Assembly: GCA_036971715.1 (NCBI GenBank)
Contig: JAVHJL010000003.1
Span: 3,410,001 to 3,474,000 of the forward strand
Source: Arthrobotrys musiformis
Lineage: Eukaryota; Ascomycota; Orbiliomycetes; Orbiliales; Orbiliaceae
Length of the DNA: 64,000 nucleotides
Direction: 5' to 3'
Positions 11,901 through 22,022 of this stretch are shown one piece after another (position 1 is the stretch's first letter; the number at the start of each line of letters is the position of its first letter). Position numbers and translations under genes: made by a program. A model generated the notes under the pieces. The model did not search any database and was not told the origin of the DNA. It saw only the letters and a list, made by a program, of their open reading frames with translations.

Positions 11901-12900
11901 CCCAACGGGGGTTGTCACTGATAAATATAAAGACTTTGAGACTCTACCACCGGCGGATATGTTTATGACTGGTGCGCCGACACCCACTGCGATTGTTGTA
12001 ACCGGCCCCGACGGAACGTTAACTGTAACCCAGCCTATGATGGACCCTCCACTATTATGGGAAACCACGGGAGATGCGACAAATCCGTCTCCAACAACAT
12101 TCCAAAGGTCAACGAAGACACCAACACCGAATGATTCTGCTGTAAACCGCTGCAATGGTATCAAGTCAACCAAACCTGATAAAAAGATCATCACAATGGA
12201 CGAAACATTTCGGTATACTTATCGTTATGCCAATCGAGACCTCATTGTCCAGGGTATTAAAGAAGTTTGCGCCCGGCGGCCGACGACCAAACAAAGCGAT
12301 GGGAGCTGGAAGCAACTATTCTATGAGGGGAGCCCGGAGGCGTTCGAGCTCGATCTAGTCTGGGATGCAGACTATCCATCAAAACAAGAATGTCTTGATA
12401 ATTTTACGCAAATCTTAGATGATTGTGATAATGACACAAAAGAGAACTCGTGGGAATGGAAGGGTGGCGGTACGAGGAAAGCTAAGGGATCCGGTGCTGC
12501 TACATATCAAATCAGTACCCCGTATTACAGGAAACCGCCGGCGGCGGCGTGGGGAGCATGCTATGTGAACCGGAAATGGTACAACTCCAAAAACCAGCAG
12601 GACGGTATAGAGCATGTAATCCGGGGCTATGGATGGAGTGATGCAGTTGATATGAGGCAGGATCCGCAAGGGAGTGCAGAATTCCAGGTGGCTCTCTCTG
12701 CCTGTAAAATAACTCGCCTTGAGTTCAAATTCGTTAGCGGACCGCCGAATCCGAAAACTCCTTGGGAATGGCGGGCTCAACTCATTACTCTTCCTTATGA
12801 CGAGAAGGAACCTTGTGTGGAGGAGGTTCTGAAAAAGTTGAGCAAGATTGCTAATCTCAAGTGCACGGGAGAGGACCTCGAGAAGGGTATTCAGCTATGA
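8927..12900 (+). CDS. Secreted subtilisin-like serine protease (S8) with long C-terminal extension
   Basis: Exons 8927-9244, 9331-9364, 9498-10198, 10365-10393, 10606-10966, 11079-11298 and 11423-12900 give 1046 residues. A signal peptide (~1-25) and a prodomain-like segment (to ~150) precede an acidic, low-complexity stretch. The S8 core is intact: Asp in 'VVYVLDSGVDFRH' (~337-349), His in 'RTFHGTQVVSKIVG' (~375), oxyanion Asn in 'LVVTSAGNGY' (~478), Ser in 'VGTSFAAPQISGLLAYW' (~552). About 480 residues follow the catalytic domain: a Thr/Pro- and Lys-rich linker, then a Trp/Cys-containing segment of no family I know. The 29-nt exon at 10365 was inferred because it alone fixes the phase ('HREIREAGPYKWASPYP'); it is the weakest part. 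Introns flanking the His-motif, Asn-motif and Ser-motif exons match those of the minus-strand paralog, including the phase-1 intron inside the Ser motif. Confidence 0.78.
9459..9487. repeat. GC-rich inverted repeat inside an intron
   Basis: CCCCCGGGAGATT is mirrored by AATCATCCCGGGGG across a 2-nt loop, giving ~13 paired bases with one bulge. It lies inside the second intron of the active S8 gene, shortly before its 3' splice site. Confidence 0.7.
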
Positions 12901-13703
12901 GAAAAGAAAAAGAGGCCTCTCATATGATCACGGGGTTGACAGATTGATACTTTTATTTATATTTACTTAGTAAATTATGTATGCTGCAGATGTATTTGGT
13001 TTGATTCAAACGAAGCAACTCTAGGATATTAGCTTGCTTTGAAATATAATTGAAATCTAGAACCAAATCTCCTTCTAGCCCATTAGCCTCTATGTTATTC
13101 GGTAACCCCCAAGACTTGCCCCATATCCAGTCCATCCCAAAGTGCGTTGCCAGTTGCATTTTGAAGCTCCGCTTTGGGCTTAGCGCCCTTTCTGCACCTG
13201 GAACAGGGATTCGGAGCCTCAATTCTCGCGCGACCTGAACCAACCGACCAACATTCCTCCGCGATACTTCAGCATCCGCCAAAAATACCCCCAGCCGAAG
13301 CCTCAAGTTTTCTTTCGAAACAGCGTATTCTGATTCACCTGCTGTATATACGAAGCGGCGTACGATGTTGGTGTTAAGATAGGTTGGTGATATGCTCCCA
13401 TCAATTCACTTTACTCGTTATATGCATATGATTCTAATTACCGGGGTTCTGGGAAAAAAGCTATACTTCATGTCCGCACTCGGGAATATATCACGAATAC
13501 GAACTCTCCCTGCCACGGTTGACTGTTATACGATATTTCGCATGGTGCCGTTATGATCGATGGTCGACACCGAGCTATTTTAGTTTTTTAAAACCTCGCT
13601 TCTGCATCTCGTCATTTTACATCCTTCTCCCATCTATCTCAAGATCTTGTTGCACCACTCACACGCACGCACGACCCCAACCGACACATAGGAGGAATTC
13701 ACA
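12901..13703. other. Intergenic stretch, function unresolved
   Basis: A minus-strand open frame of 117 codons (13306-12953) and plus-strand frames overlap here, but none matches a known family. There is no signal peptide or domain. The right part should contain the promoter and UTR of the cyclin gene; a GGAGG run sits 5' of the ATG at 13704. Confidence 0.45.
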
Positions 13704-15109
13704 ATGGCGCCAGCTAGCGATGACGAAAGCGGAGAACCCAGGCCGAGGGTCTTGCAGCGTTCTCGGCCGTACTTGAACGAGCAAATGATCACGGATTTGA
13801 AACCCAACCGGGTGCTGACGCAGTCGCGCGATCAGCAGGGTGCTATTCACGTGTTTAATATGGTTTGGGCGGTGTCGGATGTTTTGGGATTGTGTGTTTT
13901 CTTTGCTTGTCTCCATTTATCTTCCTGCTGGGCTGTATTTTTGGATTTTGGGGGTTTGGGATGGTGGGGCTAATGGTTGGTTGGTAGTCCGAATCGAACG
14001 CGATGTACGGCGATGGCATTGTACCATCGGGTGAGGCTTTACTACCCGGATATCGACTATAACATCGCCGTAAGTAACCAATCCGTCCCCGATATAATAA
14101 GATAAGTACTAAACGAGAACAGGATGTCGGCCTGGCCTCCCTCTTCACCGCCTCCAAATTCGAAGACACCCTCAAAAAATCCCTAGAAATCCAAGCGGTG
14201 GCCTATAACATCCGCTACTCCGGCGACGACCCCATAAACTCCGACTCCCCGCTGCTGGAAGAACAACATCGACGGATAATCGGTATAGAACGACAGATAC
14301 TCGAGGCCTGCAGTTTCGACTTCCGAACGCGACATCATCAGCCTTTCTTGGTCAAGTTTGCAAAGTACTACGCTATTTCCAAGCCCATCACGGCTTTGGC
14401 TTGGTTGATTGCTATCGATGCGCATAAGACGCTGGCGTGCTTGAAGGCTACGCCTCAGGAATTGGCGTTGGCGGCGTTGATACTTGCTGCCAGGTTACGG
14501 GGGATCAGACTTGGTGTTACGCAGATGAACACCACCACTCCATCCTCGGCTACGAATTCACCGATCGAGCCACCGGCTAATGCGTCGCCGGGGAATAACT
14601 TCACGCCTTCGACCGGTCCGGCGATACAAATCGTCTACGACAAGTGGAAAACAAACTTCTCGGCGGTATTGGAGACTTGTCATGATATTCTGGATTTGTA
14701 TACGGATCATTTACATCATACTTTTGTCGGGCCTAGGAACGGGGCGGATGCTTTTATAAGGGTTAGGATTGAGTTGAACCGTGAGGCGAAGAATGAGGGG
14801 ATTTCGCCGAATAATAATAATGTTGGGGCGGGGATGCCGGCTAGTCCTGTTACGCCGGTGAATTATGGGTACGGAACTCCTTACAGTGATTCTAACGGAA
14901 GTCTGAACGGACGGGCCGACCGCGGGGAGAGGGGGAGGGAGGAGGAGGAGATTGTGATTACTGCTGGGGATAAGATTAGAGGCGGGGCTAGGGGCCAGCA
15001 ATTGACGGATAGGAGTCTGTTGGGGAGCGTGAGGTTTACGTTGAGCAAGAAGAGGGAGGATGAAGAGTGGAAGGCTATTAATAAGGCGGTTGAGAGGGGG
15101 GAGCTGTAG
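13704..15109 (+). CDS. CTD-kinase cyclin subunit (Ctk2-like)
   Basis: Exons 13704-13891, 13988-14069 and 14123-15109 close to 418 residues. The N-terminal half is a double cyclin box: 'RPYLNEQMITDL' and 'AMALYHRVRLYYPDID', then 'DVGLASLFTASKFEDTLKK', and the second box at 'ILEACSFDFRTRHHQPFLVK' followed by 'LAWLIAIDAHKTLACLK'. This arrangement matches Ctk2/CTD kinase beta subunits and related cyclin K/C/T proteins. They activate the cyclin-dependent kinase that phosphorylates the RNA polymerase II C-terminal repeat in the nucleus. The C-terminal ~150 residues are Asn/Ser/Pro/Gly-rich and probably disordered. Junction 1 (GTGTGT donor, phase 2) was chosen because it restores 'LGFPNRTRCTAMALYHR'. 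Confidence 0.85.
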
Positions 15110-15487
15110 TGTTCGATCATGCTGGTGATACTCTGCTGCAGCAGGGTTGGTTTATATGTGGCTATCACGAATCTTTTTGAGATCTTGAACTGGCATTTTT
15201 GGGAGAGCTGGAGTGGGGTTCCTATGAGATATATTGATTACTGGAGTCTAGGGTGTTATTGCGTGTCGAATTATGTACTATAGATATACACTGCCGGAAT
15301 TGACATGGTGTTTTCCGACCGCCCATCTAAAGAGCCCTTTCCTTCCTATGAGATTACAGAGAACAGCCTTGAAACACTGCTGCTGTAGGACGAAATCGCA
15401 TTTTGGTGTAATGTAGGAATGTATATACAAATCTCGCGGGACTAGATGGTCTCCTCTTCTGTACAATCAAAAGATACGCACACCGCT
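15110..15487. other. Convergent spacer
   Basis: This ~380-nt spacer holds the 3' ends of the cyclin gene and the minus-strand small membrane-protein gene. Nothing else is seen. Confidence 0.5.
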
Positions 15488-15893
15488 TTATGCCGTCGAC
15501 CCCTTCGCCCGCTGAGCGGCCTCGTGTTCCCTTATCTCCCTCGACCACTGTATACCACCGAACAAACCTCATTAGCGAACCATATGTCACCAGCTGAATG
15601 GTACCGAGAAAGAGAAAAAAACCTACCCAACGGCTAGGATAGAACCTGCCCTTCTCGGGCATAAACTCCCGATGCTCGATCTGCGAACTGAGGTGGAAGA
15701 CGACGGTGCATACTCCGAGGAGCACGGCGCCCATGGTGAGGGTGTTCGTGCGCCAGTTCTTGGGTTGGCCGTACCAGCCTCCGGCCGGAGACCAGACGTG
15801 TTTTGGGTAGGGGATTTTGCCGCCGCCGCCCTAGTTTTTGAATAGTTTTCAGTCGGGGGTTCGAGTGTTTCTTCGGGTGGACTGGCTTACCAT
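15488..15893 (-). CDS. Small conserved single-TM protein (88 aa)
   Basis: Exons 15893-15891 (the ATG alone), 15830-15627 and 15547-15488 give 88 residues. It begins 'MGGGGKIPYPKHVWSPAGGW', has one membrane segment ('LTMGAVLLGVCTVVFHLSS') and ends with a charged tail containing 'EFMPEKGRFYPSRWWSREI'. The layout, with a short soluble N-terminus, one TM and a charged tail, is common in small mitochondrial inner-membrane subunits. I recall similar short fungal proteins annotated as hypothetical, but I cannot name the family. The three-base first coding exon is supported by a strong GTAAGC donor and by TAG/GGC restoring a Gly-rich start. Mitochondrial location is an inference. Confidence 0.72.
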
Positions 15894-16721
15894 TGTGAGG
15901 ATTCGGATGTGGTGTTTGGGAGTGGGTGGTTATGAAGAGGTTGAAGCCGTTGACATCGATATCGAACCACAGACAACGGGACAAAGACAGCGCCAATCGG
16001 AGGTCGGGCTTTCAGGCGTCTAACTCGGCTGTTCCTTCCTCTCGTCTAGATCTGCTCGTGGTGTTTCTTTTCCTTTCTTCCTGGTCGTGTGCAGGGGCTT
16101 CGGGCTGACGAAAGGGGGAAAGCGCCGTGTTGAATTTTTGAAAAAAATTGCTTTGGGCGGCGGGACCGAAGAAATCAACTGGCTCGACACCGAACCTCAA
16201 ACCTGCAAAATCCAACGTCAACCCGTTTTTCTTCTCTTATCGTCTTCCTCGTCCTCATCACCAACTCCCACCGGACGGCCCCGCTCCCCGCCATCGATTC
16301 GGTGCCAATTCGATATCCTTGCCGGCCCCGCCTTGCTACATATAGATATATGTCGCTGGGCGCCTGATGAACTGACGGTACCCACTGGTTTGCTTTGGTG
16401 GCTCTGTCGGTCATATCACACTCGCAAGGATCTGGTTCGAGGTGCTGGTCAAGTCCAATTGGCCAACGGATCAGATTGCAGCTGGCTGAACGTATATATT
16501 GCCCAGGTGGGTCCTCTATATCCATTGATATACATATAAGCACATATCAAACTGGTATAAGTTTTATATATAGAACTATATACTAACAATTGACGGGGGG
16601 GCATATATAGGAAGGCCACAGTAATTTAATCATCGGCGGAGGGGACAGAAGGCACTGTCACTCTTTCATTCGTCCATTCCTTCTTGATCCGTTTGAAGTC
16701 ACAGACATATAATACACATCG
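15894..16721. other. Divergent intergenic region
   Basis: About 830 nt lie between the small TM gene (-) and the mL44 gene (+). An open frame of 150 codons (16087-16539) shows no family likeness and probably arises by chance. TATA-like runs near 16540-16610 precede the mL44 start. Confidence 0.5.
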
Positions 16722-17963
16722 ATGAGAAGAGTCTCGCGGTCGACATGGGACTCCCTCACCGTCCCTCGACGATGTGTCTGCGGCCACCCAATCCGCCTTA
16801 ACGACCTTCTGTCATCCTCCTTCTCCACCTCTTCTTCTTCCTCTTCCTCGTCATCATCATTATCACCGGCTTCTCCTTCTCCTTCCCGTCCATCATCGAT
16901 ACCCACCATCCGTTCGAAACCTCAAACCACCCGTCCATTCTCCACAACCCCATCTCTGGCCGTAATCCCCAGTCTCCTCCCGACACAATCCGCCAAACTC
17001 GCCGCCCTCCACGGCCGTCTCGAGCTACCGAATAAATACCCTCTCGCAACCCTCGGCAGGGCATTAATAGACCCCACCGCAGAATCAGAACACCACCTCA
17101 ACAACGACGGTCTTTCGAATCTCGGAAATGTCCTGCTGGGTTACTACACCTCCGAATACCTCATGGTCCAGTACCCACGTCTACCCTACGAAATCTTGAA
17201 GACAGCGATGAATGGTTATATCGGCCCCGAAGCACTGGCAGCCGTGGGAACAGGATGGGGTGTCGAAGCCGCATTCGCACCCGGGGAAACCGTGGATCCG
17301 GGATTACTCCAATTCAACCGAGTAGCCCCCGGAACACCGATGTATAAAGTGCAAGGAGGGGTTGGGTTCAACATCCCCCGTAAACGAAACAAGATGGTTC
17401 CAAACTTTGAGAATAACCCGTCTGTTGACGCGGCTCTTGCTGATGAGACCCCCGGGATGAAGGCCGCGAGGGAGGCACAGAGGTCCGGACAGGATGCTAC
17501 GACTCTTCATCTCGCCATGGCGAGTTTTGTGAGAGCTACTGTTGCTGGGGTGTACCTCCACGCCGGCGGACTACCGGCGACGAAGGAATTCGTTCATGCG
17601 CATGTGTTAAGTCGGAAACTGGATATCAACAGGCTTTTCCAATTCGAACAGCCGACGAGAGAGTTATCACGGTTATGCGTTCGGGAAGGGTTTCAGCAGC
17701 CCATCGCACGATTGGAGAAGGAGACGGGACGGTATTCCCGACATGCGGTGTTTATCGTCGGTGTCTACTCCGGCGAGGAGAAGCTGGGGGAAGGACAGGG
17801 GAGCAGTCTGCCTGAGGCGAAGATTAAGGCGGCGATTAGCGCGTTGAAGGGGTGGTATCTGTACAGTCCGGTCACCGGCGCGGATTTGCCGAGTAAGACT
17901 GACGGACACCCCGGGCTACCGTTTTCGCCGGCGGTGGTGGACGTCGGAGATGTTGTGTCGTAA
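16722..17963 (+). CDS. Mitochondrial large-subunit ribosomal protein mL44 (MRPL3)
   Basis: Single-exon gene of 413 residues. A Ser/Pro/Arg-rich mitochondrial presequence (residues 1 to ~80, with a Ser run) precedes a degenerate RNase III fold: 'LAALHGRLELPNKYPLATLG', 'NDGLSNLGNVLLGYYTSEYL' and 'RLPYEILKTAMNGYIGPEAL'. A C-terminal dsRNA-binding-like domain follows ('AVFIVGVYSGEEKLGEGQG', 'SLPEAKIKAAISALKGWY'). This order matches fungal 54S protein L3/mL44, a structural part of the mitoribosome large subunit. The acidic residues of active RNase III are not apparent, as expected for the family. Ser-rich coding triplets near 16800-16870 form a TTC/TCC/TCA simple repeat. Confidence 0.93.
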   Translation: MRRVSRSTWDSLTVPRRCVCGHPIRLNDLLSSSFSTSSSSSSSSSSLSPASPSPSRPSSIPTIRSKPQTTRPFSTTPSLAVIPSLLPTQSAKLAALHGRLELPNKYPLATLGRALIDPTAESEHHLNNDGLSNLGNVLLGYYTSEYLMVQYPRLPYEILKTAMNGYIGPEALAAVGTGWGVEAAFAPGETVDPGLLQFNRVAPGTPMYKVQGGVGFNIPRKRNKMVPNFENNPSVDAALADETPGMKAAREAQRSGQDATTLHLAMASFVRATVAGVYLHAGGLPATKEFVHAHVLSRKLDINRLFQFEQPTRELSRLCVREGFQQPIARLEKETGRYSRHAVFIVGVYSGEEKLGEGQGSSLPEAKIKAAISALKGWYLYSPVTGADLPSKTDGHPGLPFSPAVVDVGDVVS

Positions 17964-18785
17964 GGGGGGTACTATCGGATAGATGTGGAGCCGCCCTTTT
18001 TTTTTATCTTTTTTGTCCAAAAGGGCGGGTCTTTTTTTGTTATGCGGGCTGTTGTGCTGGAACTTTGTACAGTTATTATCTTCCAGCATATACGCCGCAA
18101 CCACGTTGTCCCCCCGCCTTACGAAAACCCGCTTGGGACCGATCCTGGCTGGTTTTGCTGTATATTGTAGTTAATGTACATATTCTGCTTTTTTTTGTAT
18201 CCAATTGCTCCAAGAAACCCATTTTTTGTTCTTTTTTTAAGTGTGTATGTGAATCACCTTCTTTCCTATTGGTATGTGTCGTACGTAGTACTTCCTCAAG
18301 TGGTATTAGATCCTAGGATTAGACTGTATCAAAAAAAAGCCATGTCTGGCGTGCATATTATAACGTCCGGCTATTGGTTTCCCCGGACTGGCCGTTATCT
18401 AATGATTTCCCAAAATATGTGCCTTCAGCTTGGGAGGTGTACGAATGGTACCGTTTTGTGGCGGACGGTTTAGCGGTTTTTTTATGCAGGGAAGGTTGAC
18501 GGACAAGGCGTTCGGGTTTGTTATCATGGTTTCAGCTAGCTGCGTTGCTCCAATGACCTAACAACTTCAAGATTCGCTTTGGAGAGAGAGAGAGAGAGAG
18601 AGAGTAGGTATAAAGGACGGGATTCCCGCGGGTTTTATGGCTGGCTGATAAGTATCAAATTTTAATTATTCGAGTATCCGATTTGAGATTGGAATAGAGG
18701 CTCATCTTCCCTCCTCTAGACTTTCTTTTCTTAGAACCTTCATTCACGATATATATCACCGGGTTGAGTTACACCTACGATCACA
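17964..18785. other. Intergenic region with GA microsatellite
   Basis: About 820 nt follow the mL44 gene. Poly-T runs near 17997-18040 and 18190-18240 probably belong to its 3' region. A (GA)n tract lies near 18582-18604. The last ~150 nt are the promoter and UTR of the rhodanese gene. No coding region is recognised. Confidence 0.5.
18582..18604. repeat. (GA)n microsatellite
   Basis: About eleven perfect GA units stand alone in the promoter-proximal region of the rhodanese gene. GA/CT tracts are a common feature of fungal promoters; function is not implied. Confidence 0.85.
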
Positions 18786-19436
18786 ATGCTCCCCGTACGG
18801 CTTTCGAGGGCGCTTATTACAGCTGCCAGGCCGGTATTAAGGACTACACCGTGCAGACGGGGGTTATCGACCTACAGACCGCTCGTCCCCAGTGTCACAC
18901 GGAGGGAGAGACCGCTCGGTGTGAGGACATACATTAAGAAGGCGGATGAAGTGCCACCCGTCAAAGTCGTCGGATTCGAGGAAGTCAAGAAGTTATCAGA
19001 TAATCCGGACCCCAAGCGTCTCATCGTCGGTACGTACCCCCCCCTCCTCATTAAAACATCCTTACTAATAAAAATAGATGTGAGAGAACCGCACGAACTC
19101 CTCGCCTCGGGTGTGATCCCGAATAGTATCAACATCCCGTTCTCCACCTCCCCGGACGCATTCTTCCTCCCGCCGGACTCGTTTGAAGATAAATTCGGCG
19201 TGGAGAAGCCGACGGAGGAGACGGAGTTGGTGTTTAGTTGTAAGGCGGGGATAAGGGGTTTATCGGCGGCTAGGATCGCGAGGGAGGCGGGATATGGGAA
19301 TGTGGCGACTTACGAGGGGAGTTGGATCGATTGGGCTAGGAATAGTAGGTTGAATTCTGTGAGGGTTTGGGTTAATGGACGGGAGAGGGTGCTGACTGGG
19401 TTTGTACCGCGTTTAGCTGGGGCGCCGACGTATTGA
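18786..19436 (+). CDS. Mitochondrial rhodanese-like sulfurtransferase (Rdl2 type)
   Basis: Exons 18786-19029 and 19078-19436 give 200 residues. An Arg-rich presequence ('MLPVRLSRALITAARPVL') points to mitochondria. One rhodanese domain follows: 'LIVDVREPHELLASGVIPNS', 'INIPFSTSPDAF', and the active-site loop 'FSCKAGIRGLSAARIA', where Cys would carry the persulfide. 'GYGNVATYEGSWIDWA' is the typical terminal helix region. Single-domain rhodaneses such as yeast Rdl2 move sulfane sulfur from thiosulfate. The intron is fully in frame, so an unspliced reading also stays open, but only splicing restores the VDVREPHE motif. Confidence 0.9.
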   Translation: MLPVRLSRALITAARPVLRTTPCRRGLSTYRPLVPSVTRRERPLGVRTYIKKADEVPPVKVVGFEEVKKLSDNPDPKRLIVGTYPPLLIKTSLLIKIDVREPHELLASGVIPNSINIPFSTSPDAFFLPPDSFEDKFGVEKPTEETELVFSCKAGIRGLSAARIAREAGYGNVATYEGSWIDWARNSRLNSVRVWVNGRERVLTGFVPRLAGAPTY

Positions 19437-19631
19437 GGTAGTTTGGGGTGATGTTGAGGTTGTCTTTCGTATATTATAGATCTTGATGGGGGGGTATGGG
19501 GGTAATTTGCGATTCGGGATTGGGGGGGTATCATGATTACAGCGGGAATATGTACTCTACGATAATTATAATTTTGCCATGATATATCTCGATATAAACT
19601 CGCTCCGTGAAGACAATGATATCGATATCAC

Positions 19632-20861
19632 TTAAACCCGTCTATGCTCCCTCCACATAGCCACGACGGGTATGAACCCATAAACCCACTCGATAACAGG
19701 TACATCCCCCTTCCCCGCCACGGGTCTCCCCTTCACCCTCTTCTCATCCAATAACTCCAAACACCCCGGTTCCCCCCTCTCCACCCCCTCCCAGAAAGTC
19801 CTATACCCCGCCAGCAAACGGTCGTATGTAACCAATACACCCAGATGGTAGAACCCAATACTAACCAACAAATGCCACCACGCGTGTCCCTGCGGATTAA
19901 ACGTCGTATAAACCCACTCCAGCTTCGTCAGAGAAAGATAAATAAACGGTATCCGACTGATATACTCGCAGAAATTAAGATCGGAGCTCCAGATTCCTAT
20001 TGCTACTATGTAAAATACCAACCCCCTCCTGTGGAGGATTGCTACATCGCGTTGATGCCGTTGGAGGAGGGATTTGTAGACTGCTTCCGAATGGTGGGGT
20101 TTTATGAAAGATACCCCGCGGGGATGGAGCGGGTCGGTGGCTTCCTTTGAGATCGTGTAGGTTAGGAAGAAGCCGGCTAGTTCGACAGACCCAAAGAGGA
20201 GGTGGAAGATCAGGAATTGAGTTGGTCCGCGGAAGAGGGTTAGGAGGAGACTGCAGGTTATGGCATGAATAAGAAATGTGGGGGAGAGGACCGGAGTGTA
20301 CGCCTCCCCCTTCCCTTCCCCCCCTTCCCCAGCGATATCGGCACGACGGAGGGAGGGGACCAGATAGGATATCCATTCGTTCTTGGAGGATGAGGGGCCG
20401 GCGAGGGGGAAGGGATCATACCTCCCCACCAATCCGGTAGATAAATGCAATATCGCGGTCCAAACCATAGGAACCTCATCGAACGCCTGAGACCACCATT
20501 GCAAACTACCATGAAAAGCCACAGACCCCCACCCAACGATCTGTAATCCGAACCAAGTGAGCCAAACCCTATTTATGCCCACCAACAGCGGATTCTCCAG
20601 CAGTGGGTCGTAGATATCCGGATCCTTACGTCGGGGACGAGGGGTGGTGTTTACGTTTTTGGAGAGGTAGGTGAGGGAGTATTGCCCAAGCAGGCCGAAG
20701 GAGACCATGAAGAGGGAACTGAGGGAGTTGAAGAACTCGGCGATGTAGAGGGTTATGGTGTAGTCTGATTCGCACCAGTTGACGGATGAGGTTGGGAGGC
20801 CCCAGATGCCTATGGTGTCCGCGCCCTCCGGACGGGGCTGGAAGACGGAGGAGATGGTCAT
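19632..20861 (-). CDS. Alkaline ceramidase (YPC1/YDC1/ACER family)
   Basis: Uninterrupted frame of 409 residues from the ATG at 20861. 'GIWGLPTSSVNWCESDY' is the family's N-terminal signature (G-W-G-x-P-T-S-x2-W-C-E). Several membrane helices follow. The zinc-site elements are visible: 'AFHGSLQWWSQAFDEVPMVW' (the H-x3-Q...DE-PM block) and 'GHAWWHLLVSIGFYHLG' (the HAWWH pair). The enzyme hydrolyses ceramide or phytoceramide to a sphingoid base and fatty acid in the ER or Golgi membrane. The protein is ~90 residues longer than yeast Ypc1/Ydc1, mostly through a loop around 'SLRRADIAGEGGEGKGEAY' and a longer C-terminus. The frame is also open upstream of 20861, but that extension is AT-rich and reads like 5' UTR. 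Confidence 0.93.
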   Translation of the reverse strand: MTISSVFQPRPEGADTIGIWGLPTSSVNWCESDYTITLYIAEFFNSLSSLFMVSFGLLGQYSLTYLSKNVNTTPRPRRKDPDIYDPLLENPLLVGINRVWLTWFGLQIVGWGSVAFHGSLQWWSQAFDEVPMVWTAILHLSTGLVGRYDPFPLAGPSSSKNEWISYLVPSLRRADIAGEGGEGKGEAYTPVLSPTFLIHAITCSLLLTLFRGPTQFLIFHLLFGSVELAGFFLTYTISKEATDPLHPRGVSFIKPHHSEAVYKSLLQRHQRDVAILHRRGLVFYIVAIGIWSSDLNFCEYISRIPFIYLSLTKLEWVYTTFNPQGHAWWHLLVSIGFYHLGVLVTYDRLLAGYRTFWEGVERGEPGCLELLDEKRVKGRPVAGKGDVPVIEWVYGFIPVVAMWREHRRV

Positions 20862-22022
20862 CTTCTCTATTATCTTGTACAATTGTGAGTAAATATACTG
20901 TGGGGTGGGATATATCATATACACTGGGGCTTACACTTTCTTATATCGATATCGGTATCTATATTATTATATACTTAGGTAGGATCGATATGATATGATA
21001 TGATATATATATCACCATGCACGTCCACGTCGATGCCGTATCGTATTACATGGATCTCGAATGTAGAAGGCAACAGCGTTTCAGATCCTATGTATATAGA
21101 CAGGATCTCACCGCATTTATACAAGCCCTGATCGAGAGTCCAGTCGGCTGGGTGTTCTTCCGGGTCAGTCAGCCCCAGCACGTTCTCTCGTTAATTTTAC
21201 TGGGTATATAATTGATCCCGCCAAACATGCATTAAATAAACTGGAGCGTTTCGCTGTGGTCGAACCGGATGCCGTTTAGTTGATATCGTGCCGAGGCATA
21301 TTGATTAGCTAATTGGCAATAAGACCGCCGGATTCGACGATGGCCAGCGCGTGGACATGCCTAAATCCTTCAACATGCAACATTTCTACTTATATATCAT
21401 ATATTATCAATGGATAATAGCATGTGGTTGGGCTTATCGCCGGTCCTAATTATAATGTCCGACCGTGTCAGAGCAGCACGGTCCAGACCTGGTATCCTGA
21501 AAGGTGTGAGAAGTGTGGCTGTGGTGGCGGTGCACAAGTCGCAGATGTGACGTCAAGCACGTTCCCCTGTTTTGGCCGGCCGAATTGTGGCGGTGGCGTC
21601 CATTCGACCTCGCTCAATGTGCACTCGACTGCCTCTCTTTCGAATTCAATTCCAAACCATTCAATTCCTCTATAAAGCTTCTACTAGTAGAATCAGGATA
21701 TTAACGTAATTGGAGCCTTCTTGCGGCGAGGTGCATGCTCCTCCGTATAAACCTGCATAATATCACAGCTGGTCCGCGCAAAGCTGCGTAAGCTCCCAAA
21801 CCCGTCTGGGCTCTCGGCCAGCCCTGTCGCTTTCTGCGCTGCTGCTGCATATACCCCGAACTGTATACACTGAATCCTCCATACCCCCCCGTCCGCCCTG
21901 CAGCCTTGCGGGTTGGTTTAACTTAGCCGGGTATAAAACTGGGGATTAACCCACTTTTTGTATTCATGTTTAGTACCCTCACCACCTTCGTCGCTCGGGT
22001 CTTTAACTACATCCTCGAAATC
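20862..22022. other. Divergent intergenic region
   Basis: About 1.16 kb lie between the ceramidase gene (-) and the PTEN-like gene (+), containing both promoters. AT-rich stretches (TATATC repeats near 20990-21015) and a pyrimidine-rich segment near 21880 are present. No coding region is recognised. Confidence 0.5.

Noticed and set aside
12953..13306. 117-codon minus-strand open frame after the active S8 gene
   Set aside because: No signal peptide, domain or splice context, and overlapping plus-strand frames are equally open. Left as unresolved intergenic DNA.
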